From Selaginella moellendorffii (taxonomy: Eukaryota; Streptophyta; Lycopodiopsida; Selaginellales; Selaginellaceae): a stretch of 64,000 nucleotides of DNA. Positions 35,851 through 48,667 of this stretch are shown here, one piece after another (position 1 is the first letter of the stretch; the number at the start of each line of letters is the position of its first letter). The stretch lies in assembly GCF_000143415.4 (NCBI RefSeq), contig NW_003314270.1:1230722-1294721 (forward strand), given 5' to 3'. The notes under the pieces were generated by a model. It had not been told where the DNA came from, made no database searches, and worked only from the letters and a program-made list of their open reading frames with translations. Both the position numbers and the translations under genes were made by a program.

Positions 35851-38800
35851 TAAAAAATTTGACAAAAAAAATTTTAGTCTTCCTTGACATCCACATCCAT
35901 AAAAGGAGGAGTTTGTATAGTATTATGCTCTTTAACTGTGAGCTTTTGTTGTATGTGAGCTTGTGCCATTACTTCAGCATAATATGACAAATTATAGCCC
36001 ATGTCATTAATCCACCTAATATACACAACCATGATAGAATTACTATAATAAGAAATTTATACTTTATTATTACCTGTTATCAAATGTCCCAAGAACACCT
36101 TCAAATGCACTCTCCTTCTTTAGTGCAAAAATTGTATGGCCAGTCTCTTTAGCCGATAGCACCATTAAACCAAAACTTACCATAACATTAAGCACAATCT
36201 TTTTGAAAGGACAAAACAACTCTAGGAAGATTTGCTTGGCTTTTGGTGAATAGTGTCAATAGCCAAGGAACTTTATGTGATGGTCTTTATCAATGACATT
36301 TGGGATGATGTCTGTTGAGCTATCATATCCTAGCAATTCCAAACTTACATGCTCATAAGCTCATGTAATACTGTGATGGCAAAAATAGTAACAAAGAGTA
36401 TAGTAGTTCCATGCTAAAACTTACAGTGAAAAGAGGCAATCAATTTAAGATATGAGAAACAAGGAAATGCAAACCTTTTGGATTTGGCCACCTATTCCTT
36501 TTGTTTCGACTGGGATGTTTAAGAATAGATAGCTTGATGCAAACTCAACCAATCTAAAGTTATCATTCTCCACCATCGTTGCAAGAAAACCTCCCTAAAA
36601 TAAAGAATGGGGAAGAATGACTAGCATAATACCCTCATATCGCAACATCTTGCATGCCACATCTACTACTTGAGAAATATAGTTTAGTCAAAAGATGTTT
36701 AGGATGGAGTGTCGCCTTGTAAAGGTGATAACCCATTAGGCAAGTTGAAGAACACAAGGTCAATGCTGAAGGTATTGTTCATTCTCAATCCTTACATCCA
36801 TCTATAGAACATAAAAGACTCTTATCTCATGTTGTTGGAAAGTTGAAAGTAGTCCCCAATAACTATTTCCACGTTGCCAACACTTCTTGTTAGAGAAAGA
36901 GGGCAAACTTGGATAGAGCTCAAAACTAGGAAATATTAAAGTTAATATATGTTTTTTTTCCATACATGTTTGTGTGAAGTCGATGAAGATAACTCTTGGA
37001 GGTCATCCTCTGTAGTAGTGGGGAGGGATGGAAAGAATGCATTTGTACGTTAGTGTATAGAGTGTTGGTTGATTTCTCTAACAATTACAACCAAATTACA
37101 ATAAGCAAGGTCATTGGAAATCAAGTTTTTACTATCTTGGACATCCTCATTATAGAGCTGCCTTCGTACATTTCGAGCAATCAAGGCTGGACAAATAGTG
37201 GCAGTAGGATCTGGGGAATAAACAATTATTGTAGAATGAGATGGGGTAGGAGAGTTTTCAGTTGAGTTCTCCACTTGTTCCTTTTCGGTTTGCTCAATAT
37301 GAATCTAGTCCATGTCTTGAGGCATCTCCACTCCCTCCAAAAGTGCCTTTACAATAAAGTAGAAACATAAGTTACTGCTAGGAAGCTTTATTCATCAAAC
37401 TTAGATGACACTTGAGGTAGAGATCGAGCTCAAAAGGTGACGATGGCATTTGCCTCCACAACTCCAAGTACAATAGACAAAGTTTTCACTCTCGTGCAAT
37501 GGGACAATGGAACTTTGGCTCATATATACCAAGCTTCTTCCCACTAGTTAAGAGCTTGAGAAAAACACTTGTTGTGTACATTGGAGCACTTGGGCAATGA
37601 TTTAAATACCTACAAAAGAGCCATCATTAAATAAAGTCAATTTCTTGCAATATACCTATATGCCATGTGGCATGAGAAAAACAGTTGGCGAGAGCATATC
37701 TCTGCAATGCAATTTAGCAAATCTTTATCATTTCGGATGTCCGCAATCACAAGTAACTTCTTCACCTTTGACTTCTTCGAGTTCAAAATCCACTACTTAA
37801 TTTGTTGTAGTTCAAGATTCTTTTGCCCCTCATTCATCACTTGCGTAATCTTTAAGTATGAGTTTTGCTCCGCCTTGACAATTGGCTAAAAGGAAATTTG
37901 TGAGTAGAAAACATAAGTTCATGCAAGAAAAAGATATCTTTGCTCAGACCACAACCAAAAAATCCATAGACACCTAATACCAAGTAAGCAACTCTTGGCC
38001 TTTATGTGCTACAAGCTTTTCTTGAACTGCTTCCATAACCTCATGACTATACAGCATTTGGATTTCCTTGAGAGAAAGCATGCCAATATATCGAAGGTGC
38101 TTGATATCATAGACCAAGGTATGTGCTTGGAAAGAAAACTGATTAAGCCTGTAATATAATTGGTGAGAACAAAGGTTACTAGTAAGGGATTCTTACATGT
38201 TGATCTTGTGACATGCCAAGTTAAGCCTCATAACTTGGTTTCAATCCTTTGGCTCCACAAGTGTCACTAGAACATAAATATGTCACTCATCATTATCTTA
38301 AAACTTCTCTTGGATACACCTCCAAAATACTAACCATCGGTGGTTTCCATCAATAAGGAAGAACATCTGGCCTACAAAAGCTTGTGTCTCCTTGTGGTAT
38401 ACCATCAAAGTATTAAACTCTTGAAATTTCCTTTGCCATATCTAATCCCAAGTCTACTTGTCTCGCGAGTAACCATGTCTATGAGATTTGTTCCGGGAAA
38501 TGATGACAATACAATAAATGATCCAATCGTGTATCCAAATCCAACCTCTGTGAAAGAGGTATAAATAGCCATGTTGAAGGTGTAGGCTGAGTGCACTTAG
38601 TGGCTCTGCTTAAAAAGGGGAATTTGAAAATGTTGGAGTCCTTTCCAACCCATTTCACCTAACACCCTACTGATAGTTTGTTCTTGAGCCTAGATAATAG
38701 TCTCACATACTTGCTCATTCAAGATTATGTTAGCCTTTAGCATAGTTTCCACCTCATTTTTGTGACCTTCAATAGCAGTAACATGTCCACCATTTCCACC

Positions 38801-39050
38801 ACCAAGATTTGCCCCACCATCTATGGCACTAGATGCCTCATTTCCACCACCAAAATCGGCCCTACCACCTATGGCACTAGATGCCTTATTTCCACCACCA
38901 CTAGCAGCTTCTCCTACACTATCGATAGGTTCTACATTTCCACCCTCTCTAGAACCATTTGGCTTCTGCATGCTGACACTTGGATCAGGATCAACCATGC
39001 TTGGATCTGGACACCACTGCTCCCACCATAGTCTTCCTCTAAAGTAGCTC
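35851..39050 (-). pseudogene. Remnants of an unidentified repeat-element protein
   Basis: Minus-strand fragments look like former coding sequence with many stops. The clearest is at about 38998-38690 (MVDPDPSVSMQKPNGSREG, then a repeated GGGN..ASSAI pattern, then NEVETMLKANIILNEQ). It is followed by MAIYTSFTEVGFGYTIGSF and LIDMVTRETSRLGIRYGKGN near 38570-38405. A fragment at about 37660-37440 reads HCPSAPMYTTSVFLKLL. I recognise no transposase or polymerase motif. The uniform orientation suggests one element protein with introns or frameshifts. Confidence 0.35.
38780..38910. repeat. Short tandem repeat within the remnant coding region
   Basis: A unit of about 54 bases containing CCACCTATGGCACTAGATGC and CTCATTTCCACCACCAA is repeated two to three times, encoding the GGGN-ASSAI motif on the minus strand. 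Confidence 0.75.
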
Positions 39051-39214
39051 CTTGAACTTGTGAAGTGTCCCTAGTGAATTTAGCACAATGATTTAGTCGT
39101 TTTCCTAGAGAATGGTTGACTGACATGCTTCTTCTATTGTGGCATGATTTATATGTCCATATAAAAATGACAAAAACACTTGAGTAAACATTAAAAAAAG
39201 TTTTGAAGAAAAAT

Positions 39215-39700
39215 AGGATTGATTTCCTTGGTGTTAGGAAGATTGATTTGCTGCCGAACCAATTTTCCAGCACCAAAGGAACAAAAAAAAAGGAAAAGAA
39301 GTAGCTCCCTTGGTGTTGGGAAGATTGGTTTGATACCGAACCAATCTTCCAGCACCAAAGGAACAAAAAAAAAAAGAAAAGAAATAGGTCCTTTGGCACT
39401 AGGAAGATTGGTTCAGTAGCAAACCAATCTTCCAGGCAAACTAATCTTCCAGTGCCAAGAAAACAAAAGAAAAACGAAAAGGAATAGCTCCCTTAACACT
39501 AAGAAGATTGGTTTGTTGCCAAACCAACCTTCCAACACCAAGGGGAAGAAAAAAGAAGAAAAGAAGCAGTTCCCTTGGCACTGGGAAGATCGGTTTGTTG
39601 TCGAACTGATCTTACAGCACCAAGGGAACAACAAGGAAAAAAAAAAACCCAGAATCTGATATGTTGGGAAGATTGGTTCACTACCAAATTGATCATTCAA
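39215..39700. repeat. Minisatellite of about 82-base units, each with an inner inverted repeat
   Basis: Six units begin near 39238, 39319, 39402, 39502, 39583 and 39667. Each has GGAAGATTGGTTTG, a short spacer, AACCAATCTTCCAG, then CACCAAGGGAACA and an A/G-rich run. Units therefore carry a small hairpin formed by GAAGATTGGTTT and its complement. The fourth interval is longer (about 100 bases). No coding function is likely. Confidence 0.85.
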
Positions 39701-42700
39701 GTGCAAAGTAGCTGTGAGATGCAAGTTGCTAGCAAGTTAGGAGCAAGAAATGGGGAGATGGAAAAAAAGCACATAGGGAGATTAAGAGGTATATTTTGAT
39801 TGAGGAGTGTCTTTTTAGTGTCTTGAAGAGCATTTAGTGTCATGATTGAGAAGCATCTTGAAGCATATTGTGAGAGTGTTTTTCTCTTGCCCTTCCTTCC
39901 TCAAACCCTAGCTATAAAACCCTAAAAATTAACGGTCATGATCAATGGTCATGATCAATAGTCATGACCAATAGTCATAATTTTCATTCTCTTTAATGAC
40001 GATTGCTTCCTAGATTCTAGTGATATATCAATTTTTTAACAATACTTTAATTTTTCAAATGGTAAGATATATTTATTAGACAAATCCACTATGAACATAA
40101 ATTTGACGTGTTCTTTTCAAAGAGACAATTATTCAATACTTTAGATATTAAGATATATGTAATTGATTGTGAGAGGAATAATACTATTGAAATGAATGGG
40201 ATTATGAGCAAGAGGCACCAATTAATTATAAGAGTTGTAGCATTTGCACACAACACAACCTTTCCAAGCTTGACTCTCTCTCACTTGTCACAAAAGAATG
40301 AAACTCTTTTGAAGGGAAGATTGCATGGACATGAGAGGGAAAATAAACTATCAATGTTACAACTCTTATGATTAATCAGTGCCTCTCATTTCAATTCATT
40401 TCAATAGTATTATTCTTTTCATAATCAATTATACAATTAATATGGTGGCTCTTTAAGATTCTCATATCTTTCTAGATTCTAAATGGTTGTGAAAATTTGC
40501 AAGGACACAACTAATTAAAGCTCATAATACAAAAGAATATCTTTGTTTTTTTTTGTCAATTTCTCCCTAAAGTTTTTCTAAGTGCTTAAGGAAGGAGAAG
40601 ATATAAAAGAATTCTACTTGAAGTTCAATCAAGAGCTTTTAATTGTTTTCTCTAAGAGTGTTATAAAAGAAAGCTTTCTTTACAAAAGATTCAAGCTAAA
40701 GCCGAAATCAATTAGTTTAGAGAATATATGTTGTGATAAAGGTAATCAAATAGAAAAATTCATTCTTCTCGACAATGGTGTGGGAAAGAATGGGATTCAA
40801 TGAGATCTTAATAAATGTACAAGTTAGGAGATTTTAATTACAAAATCTTTAGAGGAGAATGCATTAATTTTATAGCCAATTGTGCAAGGTGTGAAGAATG
40901 AAGTTGTTATTTTCTCTAATGATGAAAGTGAAGAAGATGAGCTTTTTGACATAACTTCCTAAACAAGTAGGTGCATTCCTTCTAGATTAGTTTTTGAAGT
41001 GGTGGATAAAGCATTTTGGCAATCAATCATTATGGTTGGAATTGAAGGAGTTTTAATACATAAGAGGTGTACTTAACTCTATTTTGTCACTAGAAACTTT
41101 TTTTTTTTTTGGCAAAATTAAGAACTAAATGCGAGAAGGGTGAGATAGAAAGCTTCAATTTGGATTGGATGTGATTTTGGAGCTAAAGAGAAAATGTCTC
41201 TATGAGTTTATTCATGGAATCTTATTCGTTGGTCAAGTGATTTCGAACAATTAATGCCCTTTCATCTTTAAGATATCCACCCTTGGTCCTGTTTTTAGTG
41301 TGGACCTTGTAAAATGAATGGATATGGATGGAGACGGAGATTTGACTAATTCCTAAATCTCTTTTGACCACATAGAATGAGTTTTAAGCTAGTCAACAAT
41401 GGAAGCCCATGTTTATGATCAGAAGTAAGTGGTTTTTTTATTTATTAAGGATTCCATATTGACCTATGTTATAACCATTCTTTCTATAGGTTGCAATGCA
41501 ACTTGACTATAGCTATAACCAAATTCAAGGTTTAGGATTTCCAAGATCAAATTATTTTTTGGATATATATATCTAAAATTGTTGAACAACCAACTGGGAA
41601 GAAACTCAACTTCTGTGGTTTCATAGCAGATGCTATTAGTGCTAATTAGTTGGATATACGATAAGTATTTGGAGGTGATAAAAGTTACAAGGTAGAGAGA
41701 AGAGTTATGAGTTTCATTGAACAAAGAATATCAACAAACATTGCTAATGTGTCAAGTCTAATGTTTATCACGAGTTTAAACAACTTTGTCAAAAATGGAT
41801 AGATGCACCAATTACAAAGGAGCATGAGGCAAAGGCAAATGAGATGCATATATAGTGGCATGAAAGGAACAAAGTACCAATTGAATGCGTTCCATAAATG
41901 GAATGTTAGCTTGCATGGTGGGAAGTTCAAATGTTTTAGTAGAGCCATTATATTCTCCATATAAGTTTTCTCTCATTTTCTTTTCTTGTCATATTCAAAT
42001 GTTGTATTTCCTAAGATCAACTACTTGATGACATTGCACTTACACCAACAATTAATATCTTTGAGAGCAAACATTAGAGTTGGAGAGCTTCTGAAGTAGG
42101 GAAAGGAAAAATATCCCTATATAAAGTTATGCTCTCCAACCTAATTTTTGGGTATGGGCATCAACAAGAATGTGAGAGATACATTGAATACAGGTAGGTA
42201 GTGTTAAAGAATTGCTATAGCAAAAGAAAAGTTTGTCATAACTAGAGCAAATCAATGTCAAGAAAGTTAAGATGTGATCAAGTAGGTAACTTTTCTAATA
42301 GTACATGGAATGATCTATGAAGTGTGTAATGGGTAGCATTGGTGGTGAGATGAATAGTCTATCTCTTGAATTCAAGGCAAATAGGTTCTTCAACCATGGC
42401 AACAACAACATTGATTATCATATTATACGAGGGTATTGGTGCCTCTTGTGAGTGCCACTATCAGCCCACAGGCAAATGTATAAAGTGAATAAAGTGTAGA
42501 GGAATCTTGTCTTTAGTGCCAAGTTTTATGACAATTGTTCTATACAAAAATTGATTGAAGGTATACTAGTGGTAATATTGTTTCTCAATCATGGGAAAGA
42601 AGTCTTGATCATTCAATCCCAGAAGTGCTAAGAAAAAATGGATGATTATAGTACACAAGAGGATTTCTATGTCAAGCTCTTAGCAACAAATCCTATTTTA

Positions 42701-44849
42701 ATTTACACATGAATTGATGGAGTTCTTTGGCATTAATGCTATATCTTCGAAAGTTGTGTGCATATGTGGCTATGGATGGCCAATGGGTGGTGCTTATATA
42801 GGGATGCATCCGATAGCCAAGATATACAATCTAGTGGATGACCTCTACTATTGTTGATATTATCCTACATTTGTCATCAATGACAATAAAATGGTTATGA
42901 AAGATGGTGATTGCTTCTTCAGATCAACACTTGTTTTATCAGCTCAAGATTTGTCTTGGAAAGAGATGAATATAATTTTATTGCAACTACTTTGTACACT
43001 ATAAACAATTCTACAACCCCAACATGTATGGACTGTTGAGGCAATAACATGTGGACATTGGCTCAATGTGGTGAACACTTCTCTAGCAGATAAATACAAG
43101 CTAATGCTTTGCTGAACAAACTGCCAAAAGAACATCTGGGTAATCTCAAGAAATTGCAAAGCTATGTTAGTGATTCAAGATGATAGTACTGACACCAAAG
43201 TGATAGATGTTTACAATCTTGATTTGCCATTGGTGAATACCATTGAATACCAATGTTCATCTCCTTCGAGGTTAATATAATTACAGATTATATATTAAAA
43301 AATCATGGTACAAAAAGGTTCAACTTCTTCTTACAATCAGGTATGCTTTGCCATACCTTCACTTTCAAAACTTATAACATACCACCTATTAAATTTTATG
43401 CTTATATATATATATATATATGTTTCTTAACTTTTCAAATATAAAGAAACAATGAAAGCGCCAAATATGGAACTTTTCAAAAGTACTAAACAACTGAAAT
43501 GTACATGACACTCCCAGCTTCACTTATGAGATTTCTCTTTTTTCATATTATCAAAAAAATTATATACAAATTTATAAGACTATTAATACAATGATTGAAC
43601 ACATTGAGTTTTCAATTGGCTCAGATATAGTCTAAGATTTATGTAATATCATAAATATTCTAACATTTTTTTCTTACATTGCAATAATACATGACAAAAA
43701 TAATAAGGTATAAATATCATTGAGACAAAATTAGAACAAGAACCATCTAAAGAAATGCCATTCATCGTCTAACTTTAATTATATTAAATCTATCTATATA
43801 CCATTTATGAATTTTCTAGTATATTTATTTTTTAGAAAAAAAAAATTATATATCATCAATACCCCAGTATAGAGTAAAACCTTACCATTCTTTTAGCATT
43901 ATAAAATTTCAGCCTTTATAATATTGTAATAAAGACTTAATTTTAAATAAAAATATATAGAGAGATAAGAACCTATTTGACATTAGCATTCTCTCTATAT
44001 AAAAACACATACAAAAATAATGCTAATGATATATAATAGAATACTTCTAATTTTAAATATTACTCTCAAAATGTAAGAATATAAGTATTAGAAAAAAGGG
44101 AATATCAAAGATAAATATGTAAAATTTTAAAAGTGTTTTAAAAAATATAACACATTAAGGTAATTTCTTTCACTCAGTATCATACAATTCCATAACTTTT
44201 AGTTTAAAGAGATGAAAAACAAAACTCTATAAAAATGGTTATATTTTTTAAATTTACAAGATGTATATAGTTTAAGTGAGTTTTAAATATTTATTTTTAA
44301 AATCATTATATTTTAGTGTATTTAAGAAACACATTTTTTATTAAGATGAAAAATTGTAGATCAATTATATAGAGACTTCAAATAAAACAAATTAGTTACC
44401 AAGTCTCAATATCTAAATAACTCATTTGGCCATGGGATCCCACAGTGAGCAATTTCATTTATAGAAGATCACTCAGCACTTAGAGTTTGAAATGTTATAT
44501 TATGTTATGTGTTAAATTTATTATATTATTTATTATGTTATATTTGTAAAAGGGATTTTTAATATAAATAATATATTATGGTATGTTAACTATGTATGTT
44601 ATAATTATTATTATGTTAAAAATTACAATTATGATTTCAAATTTTTGAAATTACTAAAATATCAAGAATAAACAAGAAGCGTAGCTGGGAGTTTTGCTAG
44701 TATTTGTTAATGTATTAAGAATATTCGCTGGACTCTTAAATCAATATTCTTTAAACGGCGACAGCTGTTTTAACAGAATCTTCTTTAGTCCTGTCATTTA
44801 GGGTACATCATTTCTGGAGTGAAACACGGGGTTGGGGTCGCTCTGTGGA
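39701..44849. other. AT-rich block with weak coding remnants
   Basis: Scattered plus-strand fragments resemble degraded coding sequence, for example EDIKEFYLKFNQELL near 40590, YNLVDDLYYC near 42830 and VMKDGDCFFRSTLV near 42895, all cut by stops. They do not give a confident family. A TA microsatellite lies at about 43403-43422. From 43450 to 44760 the sequence is extremely AT-rich with no feature. Confidence 0.45.
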
Positions 44850-46560
44850 GCTCTGGCCGGGAAGGCCCGAGGCCGCTGCACTCGCACATCTCCTCAAGGT
44901 ACGCTGGTTTCTTACTAGTGAAATTTAGACATGATAGCCGGGACAACGATGACAACACTCGTCTTAAGATTCGAGAGAGAACGGTATGTGCTCTAGGGAA
45001 TAAACGAGTGGAGTGAAAATTGCGTGCCAAGACAAGGATGAAACAACGCTCGCTTTGGCAAGGGTCTTAAGATTCAGTGTGATTCAGAACTAAACGAGAT
45101 TTTCGCACTGCTCACAACAGAGCAACTCTCACAACTCAAACAACGCTGTCAGGCCCGAGCCGCTGCACTGCTCGCTCACACATCTCTTCACCCTTGCAAG
45201 TTCAAAATTGGGGGAGCCAATATAACGATGAAACAACGCTCGGTTTCCAGACCTTAAGATTGAAGTCAGTTTGATTAAGAACAGTCTTAAAAGGAGAATT
45301 TCGCACCGTGCTCAACGTAGACAAGAATGATACGAGTTGTGATTGCTGAACAGGCGCAATGGTCACTGGACAACGCAAAACAAATAAAGTGTAGTTCAAC
45401 TTTCTACAAGGTACTGTTCACAACGATAACAAGGATGCAAGCGTCATGAAAACAACGGTCCAAGACGATAGGAAGACGAGGATGAGTACAGGACAGAAAT
45501 GTTTGTCGACCAACGATCCAAGACACTAAAACTCGACGATCACTGGACAACGCTGTTATCATGAAAACAACGGTCCAAGACACAAACTAGACATGAAGGT
45601 GAGAACGAGAAGCTCCATCTTACCAGGTTCGAGTTCTCTTCGGTTTTCCCTAACTTGTTTTCCTTGTGTCGCAACCCCATCAACGAGCAACGTTTGTGCT
45701 GTTCGCAAGATCGAGGACGAGAAGCTTTTACCAGGTTCGTGTTTTCAAAGAAATATGATCAATTGGAAAAAATAATATTTTACATTTTCGCCTTGTCCTC
45801 TTCTTGCTGTTCTCCTCGTTGCTCTTTAGAAATCCAAGTAGAAGTAGCACGTCCCAGAAGCGCCACCCCATCCTCCGCCACCGCCGCCACCATCGCCGCC
45901 ACCGTCGTCCTCACCGCCACCGCCATCGTCAAGCTTGGGGACGAAAGCTTTCTTCGATTGCATTGGAGCCGTCTTGGAGACGACCAGCCGATTGGTTTTG
46001 GATTGTTTGCTGCTGGGCTTCACACGTTGGCCTCATCGCGCTGCAAGTGGTTGTCACTGCTAGAGCCGAGACATCTGACCAACATGAATTATCCGAAGTA
46101 GTAATCGCCGCTCCGACGTCGGGAGCTCGGATTTGCTGCGCGAGAAATGGGGATGCGAGCACGGCCGACATAGCTGCTGGCCCGCCCAATCGAGAAACGA
46201 GTGCCACAAATGTAGTGGAGCCGCTGGAAGAAATCATCGCCTCGCCGCGCGCCAAAGCGATTCCTTCCTCTCCTCTGCCTTCTTCGCTCACCAGGTTCGT
46301 GTTTTCTCCAGTTGTCTCTTAACTCTTTTTTCTTTTTTTACGAGGTTTTGCATAGCGGAGAATGCTCTCAGTGTTGTGGCGACCAAGATGGATTTCGGAG
46401 GATAGAAGAGAAAGCTCTGTAATGATTTTTTCTACACACTGGTTTATCGCAAAGATCTAGAAGGTAGAGCTAAAGTTGGCCCAAAGTTGTAGGAGTTTAT
46501 GCCCACTGGCTCAAAATTATGCTCTTGTACGGAATAGCATACATGAGGGGGAGAGCGTCA
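44850..46560 (+). repeat. Interspersed repeat, copy C (longest copy)
   Basis: This copy spans everything seen in copies A and B: the A-like part at 44920-45480 and the B-like part at 45200-46530. An extra segment at about 45750-46290 is absent from B; it is rich in CCGCCAC triplets and bounded on both sides by a TTACCAGGTTCG/CACCAGGTTCGTGTTTTC phrase. Phrases such as ACCAGGTTCG repeat three times (45622, 45730, 46290), so the family may itself be built from duplicated exon-like blocks. No intact protein is evident. Confidence 0.75.
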
Positions 46561-47536
46561 GCGCGAAGGCGCCCATGTCCCTAGAGCGCGGCGAGCCCCA
46601 AGGTAAGCTTTTTTCTTCCTTGTAGCGCTCACCTAGGAGAGATGCTGTAGCTGCGCTAAGAAATTCCCGAGGTTTGTAAATCGTCGTCTCGCAGGCTCGA
46701 GACTTTTGGACCTAATGTGGGGAGCATTCGAGCGCTGTGTGCATTGCCACATTCGGCTATCAGGCAAGTAAGTAGCCCAATTTCTAGCTTGGAACACGAA
46801 ACGTTGGATGGATTTTTTCCTTCTTCGTTTCTAGCTTTGTGCTAGAGAGGCTTAGATGTTTAATCTTGTGTGTGCGTTTTGTTTTTTCAGGAGAACCGAA
46901 GAATACTTTCAGTAGAAGGATAATAGTTTGGGCCTAGTCTGGAATTCCTGGCGCTTGTAGGTAAGGAGGCAAATTGCTAGCTTAGAATGCTGGCTGGATT
47001 TTTCCAAGAATCCTGCAGATCGATTTTTGTTTTTCTTCCACTTCTCTAAGATTAGTTTTTCTTCCTTTCCAGGGATTTTCTATTCAGGAAAATTAATTCC
47101 AGTAGGAGGATAATACTCCCGAAAGAACTCCTCGCTCACCAGGTAAACAAGCAATATCTGGCTTAGAAATCAGGCTAGTTTTTTTGGAAGAGCCTTGCCG
47201 TTTTTCTTCTTTCACTTCTTTGATTTTGTACAAGAGAGATCTCGGGAGAGGAACTGAATGGTTTGTTTCACCATATTTTTTTTCAGGTGGAATCAGGTGC
47301 TAGAAGATTATGATATTCTGGACCATATAAGTGCTCAAGGCCTAGGTAAGAACTATAGATTTTAAGGCTATGGGAGTATTTTTCCTTTTCCTTATTTTCT
47401 AGGCAGAAGGGAGAAGAGTTCTACATGCTGCCACAAAGGTACCGAATTTTTCTTTATGTTTTTTTTTCTCGTGGGTCAAACTTTTTTTTGAGCAGGATAA
47501 GAGGGTGTAAGAACGAGCTGCATAGGTGACAGAAGA
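46561..47536 (+). promoter_or_regulatory. Repetitive, spliced-looking 5' leader of the SAM-domain gene
   Basis: A series of short exon-like blocks separated by short introns precedes the start codon. Donor/acceptor-like pairs include CAAGGTAAGC (46600), GGCAAGTAAGTAG (46764), TTTTTTCAGGAG (46892), TAGGTAAGGAGG (46957), TTTCCAGGG (47072), CCAGGTAAACAAGC (47138), TTTTCAGGTGG (47284), CTAGGTAAGAAC (47343). Three consecutive blocks resemble each other (see findings). No start codon in this region gives a convincing protein. Confidence 0.5.
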
Positions 47537-48667
47537 ATGGGAAGCGTGGAACAGCCATTGGAGTTAGCTCCCAGACCAATCCAGCACGTCTACTCTAAGA
47601 GGCAGAAGAAAAAGCCCACGGACGACACCGATCCAGCAAAGAAGAAGGAGCCCGATAACTCGCTCGCAAGCCAGGAAAATGGAGCTCCGGTGAAGCCGGA
47701 TGTAAGCAGCGGCGGTGGAACGAGTGACAAAGCTGGAGAAAAGTCACAGGAAGAAAAGGAGAGAATCCGCGAGCCGATGGATCAGGAGAAGCTCCAAAAT
47801 CAGCACAAGAGCGATGGAGAGAGCGAGGAGCACAGGAACTCGAAGATGAGCCGGCTTCTAGAAGTGGCTACGAGCGAGTTCCACAGCGAGGAGCTGCTCA
47901 GGGAGGGTGGCGAAGCTACCGCCAACGGCGGGCTCAAGGGATACCAGCGGCGGCGCAAGCGTCAGATCGTCCAAGATGGTGTCACTCCGGCGGAGAGCTC
48001 GCCGAGGAAAACGCTCGACCGGAAAAGATCGCGGGATAACTCGGACCTGGTGTCGAGCGATCGTGTCTCGAATGGAGCAGCTAGAGATGGGGATAGCGAT
48101 GGAGTCAAAGAGATCGAAGCCGAGGGTGGCGAAGAAGAAGACGAGTATAATGGCGAAGAGGAAGAAGAGGAGGACGATGACGAGGAAGGGGATGAGGAGG
48201 AAGAAGAGAAGCGAGCTCCGAAACGCCGAGGACGAGCTCGAAAGGCGCCGTCTCCAAAGAGGGAGACGATCAAACCACCAAAGCGGCGTCCTGGAAGGCC
48301 GAGGAAGGTGAGGCCGCCGCCATCGCCAGACAACACCACCGCCACCACCACCACCAGGAACCAGAAGATCAATGCGAGCAGCAAAGAGGCTCTCCCGCAG
48401 AGCTCCGAGGATGGCCAGGACGAGAACTTGAGCGATGGCGAGCGCCTCAAGCGCGCTCGCGGCTTCAAGCGCGTCTACCGCTGGCTCCACGATCTGGAGC
48501 TCCTCAAGTACGCCGAGTGCTTCGAGAAGCACGAGGTGGAGGACGATGTTCTTCCGCTGCTAACCTTCGATGATCTTCGCGAGATGGGGGTGAGCGCCGT
48601 GGGCGCGCGCAGGAAGATGTTTACGTCGATCCAGGACATGGAGCTTCCCCGGAGGAAGTCGCGCTAG
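47537..48667 (+). CDS. Nuclear protein with AT-hook and C-terminal SAM domain
   Basis: A single-exon frame of 376 residues starting MGSVEQPLELAPRP. Residues 1-200 are charged and disordered with basic clusters (YSKRQKKK, YQRRRKRQ, RKRSRD). Residues about 195-225 are an acidic Glu/Asp run. Residues about 225-260 hold RRGRARKAPSPKR and an AT-hook-like RRPGRPRK. The C-terminal about 65 residues form a SAM domain (VYRWLHDLELLKYAECFEKH, DDVLPLLTFDDLREMGV, GARRKMFTSIQDM). SAM domains self-associate or bind partner SAM domains; AT-hooks bind AT-rich DNA, so a chromatin-associated role is inferred. Basic clusters could act as nuclear localisation signals. The start is the first ATG in frame after the leader. 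Confidence 0.88.
   Translation: MGSVEQPLELAPRPIQHVYSKRQKKKPTDDTDPAKKKEPDNSLASQENGAPVKPDVSSGGGTSDKAGEKSQEEKERIREPMDQEKLQNQHKSDGESEEHRNSKMSRLLEVATSEFHSEELLREGGEATANGGLKGYQRRRKRQIVQDGVTPAESSPRKTLDRKRSRDNSDLVSSDRVSNGAARDGDSDGVKEIEAEGGEEEDEYNGEEEEEEDDDEEGDEEEEEKRAPKRRGRARKAPSPKRETIKPPKRRPGRPRKVRPPPSPDNTTATTTTRNQKINASSKEALPQSSEDGQDENLSDGERLKRARGFKRVYRWLHDLELLKYAECFEKHEVEDDVLPLLTFDDLREMGVSAVGARRKMFTSIQDMELPRRKSR

Noticed and set aside
39215-39700. Regularly spaced repeats resembling a CRISPR array
   Set aside because: Units are long and tandem with similar spacers, in a plant nuclear context; it is a minisatellite.
42890-43150. Possible OTU-like protease start (DGDCFFRS)
   Set aside because: Only the short motif fits; the following sequence has stops and lacks the rest of the domain.
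45804-46322. 172-codon frame rich in His and Arg and its reverse-strand partner
   Set aside because: It reflects CCGCCAC repeats inside repeat copy C; no domain, and absent from copy B.
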